64,000 nt of DNA from JAHBXC01 sp964350875 (lineage in GTDB: Bacteria > Planctomycetota > Phycisphaerae > Phycisphaerales > UBA1924), in NCBI GenBank assembly GCA_964350875.1, contig CAYGLT010000002.1:16390-80389 (forward strand), written 5' to 3'. Both the position numbers and the translations under genes were made by a program. The notes beneath the pieces were generated by a model that saw only the letters and a list, made by a program, of their open reading frames with translations, did no database searches and was not told the DNA's origin. Each line of letters opens with the position of its first letter. The first letter of the stretch is position 1. Below, piece after piece: positions 51,525 to 61,538 of this stretch.

Positions 51525-53153
51525 TCACTTGATCAGCCGCGTGCGGCCCACATCGGGCACGAAGGGCAGGCGGAGCGGCCCCACGGTCAGCGTCTTGGGG
51601 GCGGGCCAGAACACCACGACTGCCTCGCCCATGAGCATGTCGCCCGGGACCATGCCGACCTGCGCGTTGGTCTGGTCGAGCACCCACGGGTTCACATTGT
51701 CCCAGAGGCGCGAGTCGCGGCTGCTGCCGCTGTTGTCGCCCGCGGCGAAGAACTCCCAGTTCCCGATGTGCGCGATGTGCTCGGGGTGGGACGCGAGGCC
51801 CGGCGCGCCGGCGCGCGAGCCGCCGAAGTGCATCGCGGGCTGGTAGAACAGGTCACGGTCGATGCCCACGCGGTGGAGCGTCACGGGCGAGCCGCTCGTC
51901 TCGATCGAGACCTGCGGCTGGTGGTAGATCGAAGGGTTGCTGAGCGCCGCGTCGGCCGGCTCGGCGAGCACGGCGTCGAGTTGCTCGTCGGTGAGACGCG
52001 TCGCGTTGCGCAGGCGCTCGAGCGGGGACCAGTCGTAGGTCATGCGGCCGTACATGCGGCCGTCGACGCGCACCTCGAGCGACTGATCGACATGGCGCAA
52101 CTCGACATCAGAGACCTTGCCCTGCGGGAAGCCGGGGAACCCACCCGCGGCGAGGAGAGTCGGCTCGCCGCCGCTCGCTGGCTGCATCGAGTACTGCACT
52201 TTCCCCTCGGTGAGCGTCGCGGAGAAAATGTGCTGGTTCACTTCGATCGCGATCCGCACGGTCGTGTCGGGGCCGTCGGGCTCGACGCCCGCGCGGACGC
52301 GCAGGTCGCCCGTCGGGTAGACCATCGCGCGGGGGTTGCCCTGACGATGGTTCGGCGCCCACTCCGTGACCTGGTTGTACGCGGTGAACTCGGTGATCGG
52401 CCAGTAGTCCGAGTCCCAGGCGAGCGTGCGCGATTCGGCGGAGTCCGTGCGGAATTCGCCCTCGTCGCCGCGCGTCCAGCCCGAGCCCTGCCAAGGCGAA
52501 CGCCAAGGCACGCCGTCAAAGTCCTTCTTGAGCGGCGTGAGTTCGGACGAGTGGATCGTCCACCAGACATCGTCCTGGATGTACGAGGGCTTGCGCGCGA
52601 TGCTCCAGCCGTTCGAGAGGTCGCCGCGCTCGCCGGTCCCGGGTCGAACGAAGACATCGCCGTCGACGAGCCACAGGTCCTCGTTGGGGAGCCCGACGAG
52701 TCGCTTGATGTAGTTCTCGCGCGGGTTCTCGGGCATCTTGAAGACGATGACATCCCAGCGCTTGGGATGGTGGAGCCAGTTGTACTTGAGCACCGCGATG
52801 CGGTCGCCCGAACGGAGCGGGTAGGCGCCCGGCTGGATGGGCACGCCCGTGACGGGGTCGCTCACCCGGACCGGGTTGCCCGCCGTCCCCTGTGGGTTGG
52901 TCGGCACGCCGTTGCGATCGGTCCAGGGGTTCACGGCCCAGGTGAAGCCGGACTGGGGCGAGGTGAACTGCATGTGGGCGCCGCGCAGGGTGGGCGCCAT
53001 CGAGCCGGTGGGGATGTGGAAGGTCTCGAAGATGAACCCGCGATAGATAAGGACGACCGCGAACGAGATGACCAGCCCGATGAGCGCCTCTTTGGGCGTC
53101 TCCTTCGCTTTGGCTCGGCTTTGGGCGGCTTGTCCGGTGGCGGCGGCGGTCAT
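51525..53153 (-). CDS. lepB: Signal peptidase I with large insertion
   Basis: Membrane serine-lysine protease cleaving secretory signal peptides. The 542-residue protein has a single N-terminal helix (ALIGLVISFAVVLIYRGFIF), the catalytic Ser51 in HIPTGSMAPTL, the catalytic Lys at about 150 in NYIKRLVGLPNEDLW, and box E GDNSGSSRDSR at about 471. Typical forms are 180-330 residues; here about 310 residues are inserted between Lys and box E, including a beta-rich, LamG-like stretch (VELRHVDQSLEVRVDGRMYG). ATG at 53153 preferred over a GTG at 53186; TATCCT lies 7 bases upstream. Divergent from the Bat operon. Confidence 0.92.
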   Translation of the reverse strand: MTAAATGQAAQSRAKAKETPKEALIGLVISFAVVLIYRGFIFETFHIPTGSMAPTLRGAHMQFTSPQSGFTWAVNPWTDRNGVPTNPQGTAGNPVRVSDPVTGVPIQPGAYPLRSGDRIAVLKYNWLHHPKRWDVIVFKMPENPRENYIKRLVGLPNEDLWLVDGDVFVRPGTGERGDLSNGWSIARKPSYIQDDVWWTIHSSELTPLKKDFDGVPWRSPWQGSGWTRGDEGEFRTDSAESRTLAWDSDYWPITEFTAYNQVTEWAPNHRQGNPRAMVYPTGDLRVRAGVEPDGPDTTVRIAIEVNQHIFSATLTEGKVQYSMQPASGGEPTLLAAGGFPGFPQGKVSDVELRHVDQSLEVRVDGRMYGRMTYDWSPLERLRNATRLTDEQLDAVLAEPADAALSNPSIYHQPQVSIETSGSPVTLHRVGIDRDLFYQPAMHFGGSRAGAPGLASHPEHIAHIGNWEFFAAGDNSGSSRDSRLWDNVNPWVLDQTNAQVGMVPGDMLMGEAVVVFWPAPKTLTVGPLRLPFVPDVGRTRLIK

Positions 53154-53160
53154 GGGTTGG

Positions 53161-53166
53161 AGGATA
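53161..53166 (-). promoter_or_regulatory. -10-like box TATCCT, candidate leaderless promoter of lepB
   Basis: TATCCT on the minus strand 7 bases before the ATG at 53153; no ribosome site. Confidence 0.45.
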
Positions 53167-53355
53167 GCGGCTCCGGGCGGATTCACCCGCCCGAAGGGCC
53201 TTCCGGGCGCGAACCTTGCAGCCGCGTCGTGCGTCAGGTGTTCAAGACCCCCGGGGGCCGATGAACTGTGCCGCGAGATCAGCGCCCGGCGAGCGACGCA
53301 CCGCTCCGCCGGGTGGGAGATGATTGTTGCCCTGAACCGACGGAGTCAGCCCAGC

Positions 53356-54366
<1,011 letters not shown>

Positions 54367-54377
54367 TTCGCAGAGCC

Positions 54378-55316
54378 ATGCGCACGGCCAAGCATCATCA
54401 CGGCACGCGTCGGGGCGCAGCAACCCCCGAAGAGTTGATGGCCAAGGTCCGTCGGCTCCGCGTGCTGTCCCTGCGCCTCGTCGACGAGTTGTTCGCGGGC
54501 GAATACCACAGCGCGTTCCGGGGACGGGGCGTCGAGTTCGCCGAAGTCCGCGAGTACCAGCCGGGCGACGACATCCGCACCATCGACTGGAATGTGACGG
54601 CGCGCGAGAACAAGCCCTTCGTCAAGCAGTTCGACGAGGAGCGCGAACTCACCATCGTGCTCGCGGTGGATCTCTCAGCGAGCGGCGCGTTCGGCAGCGC
54701 AGACGAGGCCAAGCGCGAACGCGCGGCCGAGGTCGCCGCCGTGCTCTCCCTCGCCGCCGCGAAGAACGGCGACAAGGTCGGGCTGATGCTGTTCACCGAC
54801 CATGCGGAGTTGGTCGTCCCGCCCGAGAAGGGCCTGAAGCACTCGACGCGCATCATCCGCGAGGCGCTGGGCTTCGAGCCCCAGGGCGCCGCGACCGATC
54901 TTGGCGCATCGCTTCAGGAACTCGCGCGAACCCTGCGCAAGAAGTCGGTCATCTTCCTGTTCAGCGACTTTCTCGACGAGGCGGACGGTGAGGACGGGTA
55001 CTCCCGGCCGCTCCGCGCGCTCGCGAGCCGGCACGATGTCGTCGCCGTCACCGTGCGCGACCCGCGCGAGGGCCACATCGACAAGGGCGGGATGTTCCGG
55101 GTGCGCGATCTGGAGACGGGCGCCGAACGGCTGGTCGATCTGACCTCGAAGCGCGCCCGCCGCGCCTATTCGCTGGCTGCCGTCGAGCGCGACGCGGCGT
55201 TGTCTCGAGTGCTCGCGTCGGCGGGCGTGGACCGCATCGACATTTCGACCGAGGGATCGTATATCGACGCGCTCCTGCGCTTCTTCACCCGCCGCGAGCG
55301 GAGGGGGCGCAGATGA
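54378..55316 (+). CDS. DUF58 domain protein (Bat operon)
   Basis: 312-residue cytoplasmic protein. DUF58 signature GEYHSAFRGRGVEFAEVREYQPGDDIRTIDWNVTARE occupies residues 42-80, and a VWA-like part follows with VLAVDLSASGAFGS as a degenerate MIDAS (DLSAS). DUF58 proteins are regular MoxR neighbours and are thought to bridge the ATPase and the membrane VWA proteins. It overlaps the next gene by 4 bases (ATGA). No membrane helix. Function beyond Bat association is not established. Confidence 0.92.
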   Translation: MRTAKHHHGTRRGAATPEELMAKVRRLRVLSLRLVDELFAGEYHSAFRGRGVEFAEVREYQPGDDIRTIDWNVTARENKPFVKQFDEERELTIVLAVDLSASGAFGSADEAKRERAAEVAAVLSLAAAKNGDKVGLMLFTDHAELVVPPEKGLKHSTRIIREALGFEPQGAATDLGASLQELARTLRKKSVIFLFSDFLDEADGEDGYSRPLRALASRHDVVAVTVRDPREGHIDKGGMFRVRDLETGAERLVDLTSKRARRAYSLAAVERDAALSRVLASAGVDRIDISTEGSYIDALLRFFTRRERRGRR

Positions 55317-56314
55317 AGCGCACGCTCTCCATCGGTGTGCTCGGGATCGCGCTGGGCTTCAGCGCGGCGAACGCGTACGCGCTGTCCTTCCCCGCGGATA
55401 TCACCACTTCCGTCGTCGGTGACGGCATCAAGGCGCGAGCGTTGCTGACGCCGCCGGCGCCGACTGTCGCCAACACCCTGACTCTGCGCGTTGAGGCCAC
55501 TACGCGGGAAGGGGTCTCGCTGGAATGGCCCGCGTCGCTGGTCGCCGGGGGTGAACTCGGCGGCATGACGATCGCCGCCGTTCGCGACCTGCCCTCGCGC
55601 ATCGACACCGAGGGGATGCTCGTGACAGCGCGAGAGTTCGAGATCGAGCCGTTCCTCCCGGGCGACGCCGAACTCGGACCGTTCGAATTCGCCGTGCAGC
55701 GCGAGGGCGCCCCGTCCGACACACTGATGTTGCCCGCGCTCAAGATCACGATCCGACCGCTCCTCGAGGAAAACGCGCCCGCCGAGTTCATCGGCCCCAA
55801 GGGCATCGTTGACGCTCCCGAGGAAGCGGCGCACGACCTGACGCTGCTCATCGCGGGCGGGTCCGCGGCGGTGGTGCTCTGCATCGCGGCGGGAACGCTG
55901 ATCGCGCTGCGCCGGCGCGGACAAGTGAGCGCGGAGTCGCCCAGCCGTCGTGCGCTGGCGGCGCTCGCCGTGCTCGAAGCCGCCGTGCGCGGCGAAGGGA
56001 ATGTCGGCCAGCGTCCGACCAACGAACGGGCGTACACCGACCTGTCGTCGATCCTGCGCACCTATATCGAGGGCCGCTTCGAGTACCGCGCAACCGCACG
56101 CACCACCGAAGAGTTCCTGCGCGACGCGTCCGACAATCGCACGGGCGGACTCCCATCTGACGCGGCCGAGAAACTCGGCGTCGTGCTCGGGGCGTGCGAC
56201 GAGGTGAAGTTTGCGGGCGCCGAGCCGGGCATGGCCGCCGCGGGCCGCGCCATCGACGAGGTCCGCGCGTTCGTGGAAACCTTCGGCGATGCCGACGAGG
56301 AGGGCGCCGCGTGA
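55313..56314 (+). CDS. Exported single-pass protein of the Bat operon (BatD-like half)
   Basis: 333 residues: signal peptide (LGIALGFSAANAYA), a beta-rich periplasmic domain of about 140 residues, one membrane helix (LIAGGSAAVVLCIAAGTLIAL) and a cytoplasmic helical domain. The last part contains YTDLSSILRTYIEGRFEYRA, ARTTEEFL and GACDEVKFAGAEP, a set of motifs shared with the C-termini of DUF4381 and BatD-type proteins. It probably acts with the BatD homologue further down. GTGA overlap with the next gene. Confidence 0.82.
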   Translation: MKRTLSIGVLGIALGFSAANAYALSFPADITTSVVGDGIKARALLTPPAPTVANTLTLRVEATTREGVSLEWPASLVAGGELGGMTIAAVRDLPSRIDTEGMLVTAREFEIEPFLPGDAELGPFEFAVQREGAPSDTLMLPALKITIRPLLEENAPAEFIGPKGIVDAPEEAAHDLTLLIAGGSAAVVLCIAAGTLIALRRRGQVSAESPSRRALAALAVLEAAVRGEGNVGQRPTNERAYTDLSSILRTYIEGRFEYRATARTTEEFLRDASDNRTGGLPSDAAEKLGVVLGACDEVKFAGAEPGMAAAGRAIDEVRAFVETFGDADEEGAA

Positions 56315-57450
56315 CGCGTTTTGAGTCGCCCATCGCGCTGCTGATCCTGCTCGCGCTGCCGCTCTGCTGGTGGCTCTGGCGCCGCCGCGACCGCGCGTCA
56401 GCGGTCATGCTGCCCTCGCTCGATCTCGTGCGCGGCGTGGGCCGCTCGTGGCGCACCCGCGCCGTGTCGCTCCTCACGCCTATGCGCGCGCTCGCGTTCG
56501 CCGCGATCGTTGTTGCGTTCGCGCGGCCCCAGGCGGGCGTGGGCAAGACGAGCGTCGTCACCGAGGGCGTCGCGATCATGATGGTCGTCGATCGCTCGGG
56601 AAGCATGGGCGAGGAGATGCCCTTCGGCGGGCAGGTGATGTCGCGCCTCGATGTCGTGAAGCGCGTCTTCCGCGAATTCGTGCTGGGCACGGACAATGTC
56701 GAGGAAGGTGAGGACGCCAAACTGGAACGCTCGGGCGACACGCTGGGCGGGCGGCCCGACGACCTGATCGGCATCGTGAGTTTCGCCCGGTACGCGGAGA
56801 CCGTGTGCCCGCTCGTGCGCGACCCGCAGGCCGTCGCCGCGCTCGTGGACACGCTCGACCTCCCGCTCGTGCGTTCGGAAGACGGCACGGCGATCGGTGA
56901 CGGCGTCGCGCTCGCCGCCGCGCGCCTGAAGGACGCCGAGGAAGACCTGAAGCGTCGTGCGCTCGCGGAGGCCGCGGGCCAGAGCGTCGAACGGAGCGAC
57001 GAGAAGATCGCCGTGGAAGCGGGCTTCGTGATCAAGAGCAAGGCGATCGTGCTGCTCACCGACGGCGAGTGGAACGCGGGTGAGGTCAGCCCCATCGACG
57101 CCGCGGGCCTCGCGAAAGAGTGGGGCATCCGGATCTACACCATCGCGGTCGGCGGCGGCGAGCGCGTGGTGCAGACCCCGCTGGGCGCGATGCGCGTGCC
57201 CTCGCGCGGGGTGGACGAGTCCGTGCTCCGCCGCATGGCCGAGATGACCGACGGGCGGCACTTCAGCGCCAGCGACGCCGAGGGACTGCGCGGCGTGTAT
57301 GCGGCCATCGATGCGCTGGAGAAATCGCGCGTCGAGTCCAGGCAATACACCGAATACACCGAACTGTTCTGGCCGTTCGCTGCGGTCGGCGCCGGGCTGC
57401 TGGCGTTCGAACTGCTCGCGGGCGCCACGATCCTCAGGAGGTCGCCTTGA
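56311..57450 (+). CDS. batA: BatA-type VWA membrane protein
   Basis: 379-residue aerotolerance-type protein starting at a GTG that overlaps the previous stop. Two N-terminal membrane helices (FESPIALLILLALPLCWWLW; ALAFAAIVVAFARPQ) precede a VWA domain with an intact MIDAS: VVDRSGSMGEEMP, later LVRSEDGTAIGDGVALA and LLTDGEWNAGEVS. One membrane helix near the C-terminus anchors it (FWPFAAVGAGLLAFELLA). VWA domains bind metal and protein partners; in Bacteroides Bat proteins affect oxygen tolerance and stress. The assigned name is by position and domain plan. Confidence 0.9.
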   Translation: MTRFESPIALLILLALPLCWWLWRRRDRASAVMLPSLDLVRGVGRSWRTRAVSLLTPMRALAFAAIVVAFARPQAGVGKTSVVTEGVAIMMVVDRSGSMGEEMPFGGQVMSRLDVVKRVFREFVLGTDNVEEGEDAKLERSGDTLGGRPDDLIGIVSFARYAETVCPLVRDPQAVAALVDTLDLPLVRSEDGTAIGDGVALAAARLKDAEEDLKRRALAEAAGQSVERSDEKIAVEAGFVIKSKAIVLLTDGEWNAGEVSPIDAAGLAKEWGIRIYTIAVGGGERVVQTPLGAMRVPSRGVDESVLRRMAEMTDGRHFSASDAEGLRGVYAAIDALEKSRVESRQYTEYTELFWPFAAVGAGLLAFELLAGATILRRSP

Positions 57451-58472
57451 CGATTCTTGAGCACATCAGGTGGCTCGCGCCCGAATGGCTGAACCTTCAG
57501 TGGCTGGCCGTCGCGCTGGCGATCGTCCTCGCGATGAGCCTGCGATCGCAGCGCAGGGCCGCGTCGTCGTTCGCGCCGGGCGCGATGCGCGATTTCGTCA
57601 TCCGCGGCGGCCCTTCGTGGAGGCGCGGCGTCCGCGCGGCGCTCATGCTCGTCGCGACCTCGCTTGTCTTCCTCTCGCTCGCGAAGCCGGCGTACGGGGA
57701 GAAGTCCAAGACCATCACGCGAAGCGGCCGCGATGTCGTCTTCGTGCTCGATGTCTCGCGCAGCATGCTGGCGCAAGACCTCGTTCCCAGCCGTCTGGAG
57801 CGCGCGAAACTCATGATCCGCGACGCGCTAACCGTGGTCGAGGGCGACCGCGTCGGGCTGGTCGCGTTCGCGGGGACCGCCAGCGTGCGATGCCCGCTGA
57901 CTTACGACCACTCGTTCTTTCGCCTGGCGCTGGACGAACTCTCGCCGCGCAGCGTGTCGCGCGGCGGGACGATGCTGGGCGACGCGCTGCGCGTGACGCT
58001 CAACACACTCTTCGGCGACGACAAGGCCGAGGGCCGCACACGCGACATCATCCTGATCACCGACGGTGAGGATCAGGGCAGTTTCCCGATCGAGGCGGCC
58101 AAGCAGGCGGGCGAAGCGGGCGTGCGCGTCATCGCGCTGGGCCTCGGGAGCGACACGGGCTCACCCGTCCCGACCGCGTCGAACCGCGGACCGGATTACA
58201 TGCGCTACGACGGAGAGGTGGTGCGCAGCACGCTCGACAGCGCGACGCTCGCGAAGATCGCCGAGGCGACGCCCGGCGGCGTGTTCCTGAAGGTCGGGAC
58301 GGGTGTGCTCGACCTCGACACGGTCTACCAGCGTCTCGTGCAATCCGCGGACAAGCGCGAGATGGAGTCCCGCGAAGAAACGACGATGATCGAACGATTC
58401 CAGTGGTTCCTGCTGCCCGCGATCGGTCTGCTGCTGCTCGAACCCTTTGTGAGGGAGCGCAAGCATGCGTAA
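57447..58472 (+). CDS. batB: BatB-type VWA membrane protein
   Basis: 341-residue partner of the BatA-like protein. The TTG start overlaps the previous stop (TTGA) and has a near-perfect ribosome site, CAGGAGGTC. Layout: N-terminal helix (WLNLQWLAVALAIVLAMSL), second helix (ALMLVATSLVFLSLAKPAYG), VWA domain with VLDVSRSMLAQDLVPSRLERAK (the DVSRSM variant MIDAS of BatB), GGTMLGDALR and LITDGEDQGS, then a C-terminal helix (FQWFLLPAIGLLLLEPF). It overlaps the TPR gene by 8 bases. Confidence 0.92.
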   Translation: MTILEHIRWLAPEWLNLQWLAVALAIVLAMSLRSQRRAASSFAPGAMRDFVIRGGPSWRRGVRAALMLVATSLVFLSLAKPAYGEKSKTITRSGRDVVFVLDVSRSMLAQDLVPSRLERAKLMIRDALTVVEGDRVGLVAFAGTASVRCPLTYDHSFFRLALDELSPRSVSRGGTMLGDALRVTLNTLFGDDKAEGRTRDIILITDGEDQGSFPIEAAKQAGEAGVRVIALGLGSDTGSPVPTASNRGPDYMRYDGEVVRSTLDSATLAKIAEATPGGVFLKVGTGVLDLDTVYQRLVQSADKREMESREETTMIERFQWFLLPAIGLLLLEPFVRERKHA

Positions 58473-59670
58473 GGCGGCCGCACTCATTGTGCTCGCAGGG
58501 CTGTGCGCGTCGGTCAATGCGCAGTCGGCGCGCAAGATGCTGACGGAAGGCAACGCCGCGGCGGAGGCGGGTGACTGGACCCGCGCCGCGGAGGTGTACG
58601 AGGGCGTGCTTTCCCTCGAGGACGCGCAACTCGCCGCGGAGGCGGCGTACAACCGGGCGCGCGCGCTTCAGGGTCTGGAGCAGTTCGACGAAGCGGCGAT
58701 GGCGTACCGCGAGGCGGCGCGGCTCGCGGCCGATCGCGCGGACATCGCGTCACGCGCGATGTTCAATCAGGGCGACATCGCGGCGACCAAGGCCGCGGGG
58801 CTCGCGGATCAGGACCCTAACGGCGCCATCGCGCAGTACCGAGAGGCGTCGTCGCTCTACCGAGCGGCGCACCGGCTGAACCCGGACGACGCCGAGGCGG
58901 CGAAGAACCTCGAGGCGGCGAACCGGCGGATCGCGGAACTTCGCGAGCGCATGGAACAGCAGCGCAAGATGCAGGATCAGTTGGAGAAACTCGCGAAAGA
59001 CCTCGAGGAACTGAACAAGAACCAGAGCGAGCGCGAGGGCGAGCAGAACACGCAGAGCGAGCAGGCGGAAGAGCAACAGCAGCAGGATTCCGCCGAGCAA
59101 TCACAACAGCAGGAAGGCGAGCAGAACGACGAGATCGCCGATCAGGCCGAGCAGGCGGCGGAGCAGAGCGAGCAACTCGCGGATCAGTTCCAGCAGCAGG
59201 CGCAGCAGCGCGGCGGGCAGAGTTCTCCCGCGGCGGATGCGCTGCGCGAGGCGGCGCAGGAACTCCGCGATTCTGCCCAGCAGCGCCGCGAAGCGCAGAG
59301 CGCGCAGCAGCAGGGGAGGCCCGAAGAAGCGTCCCAGCGGCGCGAGCGATCGGCCGAGCAGTCGAAGCAGGCCGAGGACATCGTCAAGCAACTGATCGAG
59401 CAGGCGCAGAAGCAGCAGCAACAGCAGCAGCAGGACGAATCGAACGGACAGGACCAGCAGCAGGAAGGCGAGCAGGGCGAGGGCCAGCAGGAACAGCAGG
59501 CCCGGCGCGAGCAGGGAACCGAGCAGGAGAGTTCGGCGTTCGATGAGGCGAGCGAGCCGCGTTCGCTCGCCGAGCGATTGCTCGACCGCGAGAAGCGCCA
59601 GCGCGAGGCGCGCGAACGGGTCCGCGAGATGCAGCGCGGCCGCGCCCCGGCCGTCGATAAGGATTGGTAA
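58465..59670 (+). CDS. batC: BatC-type TPR protein with Gln/Glu-rich coiled region
   Basis: 401-residue exported protein: signal peptide (LIVLAGLCASVNAQ), three to four TPR units at about 20-150 (EGNAAAEAGDWTRAAEVYEG; YNRARALQGLEQFDEAAMAYREA), then about 220 residues of Gln/Glu/Arg-rich sequence with repeated EQ and QQQ runs, predicted coiled coil or disordered, and a basic end (RLLDREKRQREARERVREM). BatC proteins carry TPR repeats and interact with BatA/BatB. GGGAGC precedes the ATG at 58465. An 11-base gap leads to batD. Confidence 0.88.
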   Translation: MRKAAALIVLAGLCASVNAQSARKMLTEGNAAAEAGDWTRAAEVYEGVLSLEDAQLAAEAAYNRARALQGLEQFDEAAMAYREAARLAADRADIASRAMFNQGDIAATKAAGLADQDPNGAIAQYREASSLYRAAHRLNPDDAEAAKNLEAANRRIAELRERMEQQRKMQDQLEKLAKDLEELNKNQSEREGEQNTQSEQAEEQQQQDSAEQSQQQEGEQNDEIADQAEQAAEQSEQLADQFQQQAQQRGGQSSPAADALREAAQELRDSAQQRREAQSAQQQGRPEEASQRRERSAEQSKQAEDIVKQLIEQAQKQQQQQQQDESNGQDQQQEGEQGEGQQEQQARREQGTEQESSAFDEASEPRSLAERLLDREKRQREARERVREMQRGRAPAVDKDW

Positions 59671-59681
59671 GGAGATCGGCG

Positions 59682-61538
59682 ATGCGACACTCCCTTGCAG
59701 CGATACTCGTTTCGGCATTGGTGCGCGGCGCCGCGATCGTCGCGCTGGCTGCTGCGCCGGGCGTGGCTGTCGCGCAGTCGGGCGCGGCGTCGAGTCCCGT
59801 GCGCGTGAGCGCCGAGGTCGAGAGCGACCGCGTGTATGTCGGCCAACCGTTCGAGTTGCAGGTCTCCGTCGAGGGCGACACGAGGAGCCAGCCGCCGGTT
59901 GTTCCGGCGCTCGACGGGTTCCATGTCGAGCAGCGCGGTTCGTCGACGAACAGCGAGATCGTGTTCGATGGCACCCGGACGGTCGAGCGAACGCGGCGCG
60001 TGTTCCAGTTCTCGCTGACTCCCACACGCGTCGGCGTGCTGTCGATCCCGCCTTTCGAGGTGACCACTCGCGAGGGCGTGAAGCGCACTGAACCCTTGAA
60101 GATCACGGTCGAGGAACCGGGTGAACTCGACGACTTCAAGTTGCGTCTCGAAGTGAGCGATCAGGATGTCTACGCCGGGCAGCCGGTGACGCTTCGCTTG
60201 ACCTGGTTCATCGGCGCCGAGGTCCAGAAGGCGAGTTTCTCCATGCCCGCACTGCCGGGCGGCTTTGGCCTGTATTCCCCCGCGGATCGCGGCCTGACGC
60301 CGGCGCACTTCCAGAGCGGGCAGTTCTACGAGGTGAACTTCCTCGGCGAGCGGAGCGTCGCGCGCGCCGGACGCGCTGAACTCGACGGGCGCGACTTCGC
60401 GACGCTGACCATCGAGAAACTCATCGTGCCCAGCGATCCGGGCGAGTACGAGTTCGGCCCCGCGACCGTCGCGTTCTCGCGCGCGACGCGCAGACGCAAC
60501 TCCATCTTCGACAGCCCGTTCTTCAATCAGGACCGACCGAGCACCGAGGTCGTCGCGAGCGATCCGGTGACGCTCGTTGTGCTCCCGCTCCCAACGGCCG
60601 GGCGCCCGCCCAGTTTCAGCGGGCTCGTCGGCGAGTACACCGTTGAATCCAGAGCCGAGCCCGTCGATGTGCGCGTGGGCGATCCGATCACGCTGCGCGT
60701 CACGGTGAAGGGCAGCGGCCCGGCGGAGGAGATCCCGATGCTCGACCTCGCCGGTCAGCCGGGATTCGAGGACATGTTCAAACTCACGGGCGAGCGACCG
60801 ACCGTCGAACTCGTGCCCGACGGCAAGCGGTTTACGGCGATGATCCGCGCGCGCAGCGCGGGGGTCTCCGAGATTCCCCCGCTCGAACTGACTTACTTCG
60901 ACGCGGACGCCGGCGAATACCGCACGGCGGCGAGCGAGCCGATCCCGCTCAGGGTGCAGGCGGCGCAACGCGTCGATCTCCCGGGCGATGCGGGCGAGTT
61001 TGCGGGGAACGGAGAGCGTGCGGTCGCGAAGGCCGAGGCGCCGAGCGGGCCGCGCGAGATCACCGTTGAGGATCTCCTGCCTTCGCGCGAGTCGGTGTTC
61101 GCGCTCGTGCGCGGGCCGATCGGGGTTGCCGCGGTCGCGGTCCCGCCCGTGGTTGCGCTGGCGCTGGTCGGCGTCGTCGCGGTAAGGAGAAAGTCGAAGG
61201 CCGATCCCGCGCGTCGGCGTCGCGGCCGCGCGCTGCGCGAGGCGATGAAGACGCTCGAAGGTTCTCAGAACGCGGAGGGCGTGCTGCTCGCGGTGCGCTC
61301 ATTCGCGGCGGACTGGACAGGAAGGTCGCGCGAGGCGCTCACCTCGGACGAGGCGATCGAGTTCTTCGATCGGAGCGGCGTACGCGACGCGCGGGCCGTG
61401 CGCGAGGCGGTCCAGGCGTGCGAAGCGGCGCGGTTCGGCGGCGCGACGGTTGCAGATGTCTCCGGCGCCCGCGACGCGGTGCGCATCGCGCTGCCGAAGA
61501 TCGACCACGACCTGCGCGCGAAGGGGGCGGCGCGATGA
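59682..61538 (+). CDS. batD: BatD (oxygen-tolerance) family protein
   Basis: 618-residue exported membrane protein. Signal peptide to about residue 30 (VALAAAPGVAVAQ); then the BatD beta-sandwich series beginning VRVSAEVESDRVYVGQPFELQVSV with VVPALDGFHVEQRGSSTN and later YSPADRGLTPAHFQSGQFYEV; one membrane helix near 510 (GVAAVAVPPVVALALVGVVAV); and a cytoplasmic tail of about 100 residues. AAGGAGATC fixes the ATG at 59682 rather than the frame opening at 59664. ATGA overlap with the last gene. Domain plan agrees with BatD. Confidence 0.9.
   Translation: MRHSLAAILVSALVRGAAIVALAAAPGVAVAQSGAASSPVRVSAEVESDRVYVGQPFELQVSVEGDTRSQPPVVPALDGFHVEQRGSSTNSEIVFDGTRTVERTRRVFQFSLTPTRVGVLSIPPFEVTTREGVKRTEPLKITVEEPGELDDFKLRLEVSDQDVYAGQPVTLRLTWFIGAEVQKASFSMPALPGGFGLYSPADRGLTPAHFQSGQFYEVNFLGERSVARAGRAELDGRDFATLTIEKLIVPSDPGEYEFGPATVAFSRATRRRNSIFDSPFFNQDRPSTEVVASDPVTLVVLPLPTAGRPPSFSGLVGEYTVESRAEPVDVRVGDPITLRVTVKGSGPAEEIPMLDLAGQPGFEDMFKLTGERPTVELVPDGKRFTAMIRARSAGVSEIPPLELTYFDADAGEYRTAASEPIPLRVQAAQRVDLPGDAGEFAGNGERAVAKAEAPSGPREITVEDLLPSRESVFALVRGPIGVAAVAVPPVVALALVGVVAVRRKSKADPARRRRGRALREAMKTLEGSQNAEGVLLAVRSFAADWTGRSREALTSDEAIEFFDRSGVRDARAVREAVQACEAARFGGATVADVSGARDAVRIALPKIDHDLRAKGAAR

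Noticed and set aside
50226..53264. Very long open frame (about 1,000 codons) on the plus strand
   Set aside because: Antisense to the dehydrogenase, SDR and lepB genes, which have clear motifs. The translated frame is rich in Arg/His/Asp with no domain, as expected for the complement of G+C-rich genes.
59184..60968. Minus-strand frame with leucine-rich stretches resembling membrane helices
   Set aside because: The leucine runs are the complement of the Gln/Glu codon runs in batC.
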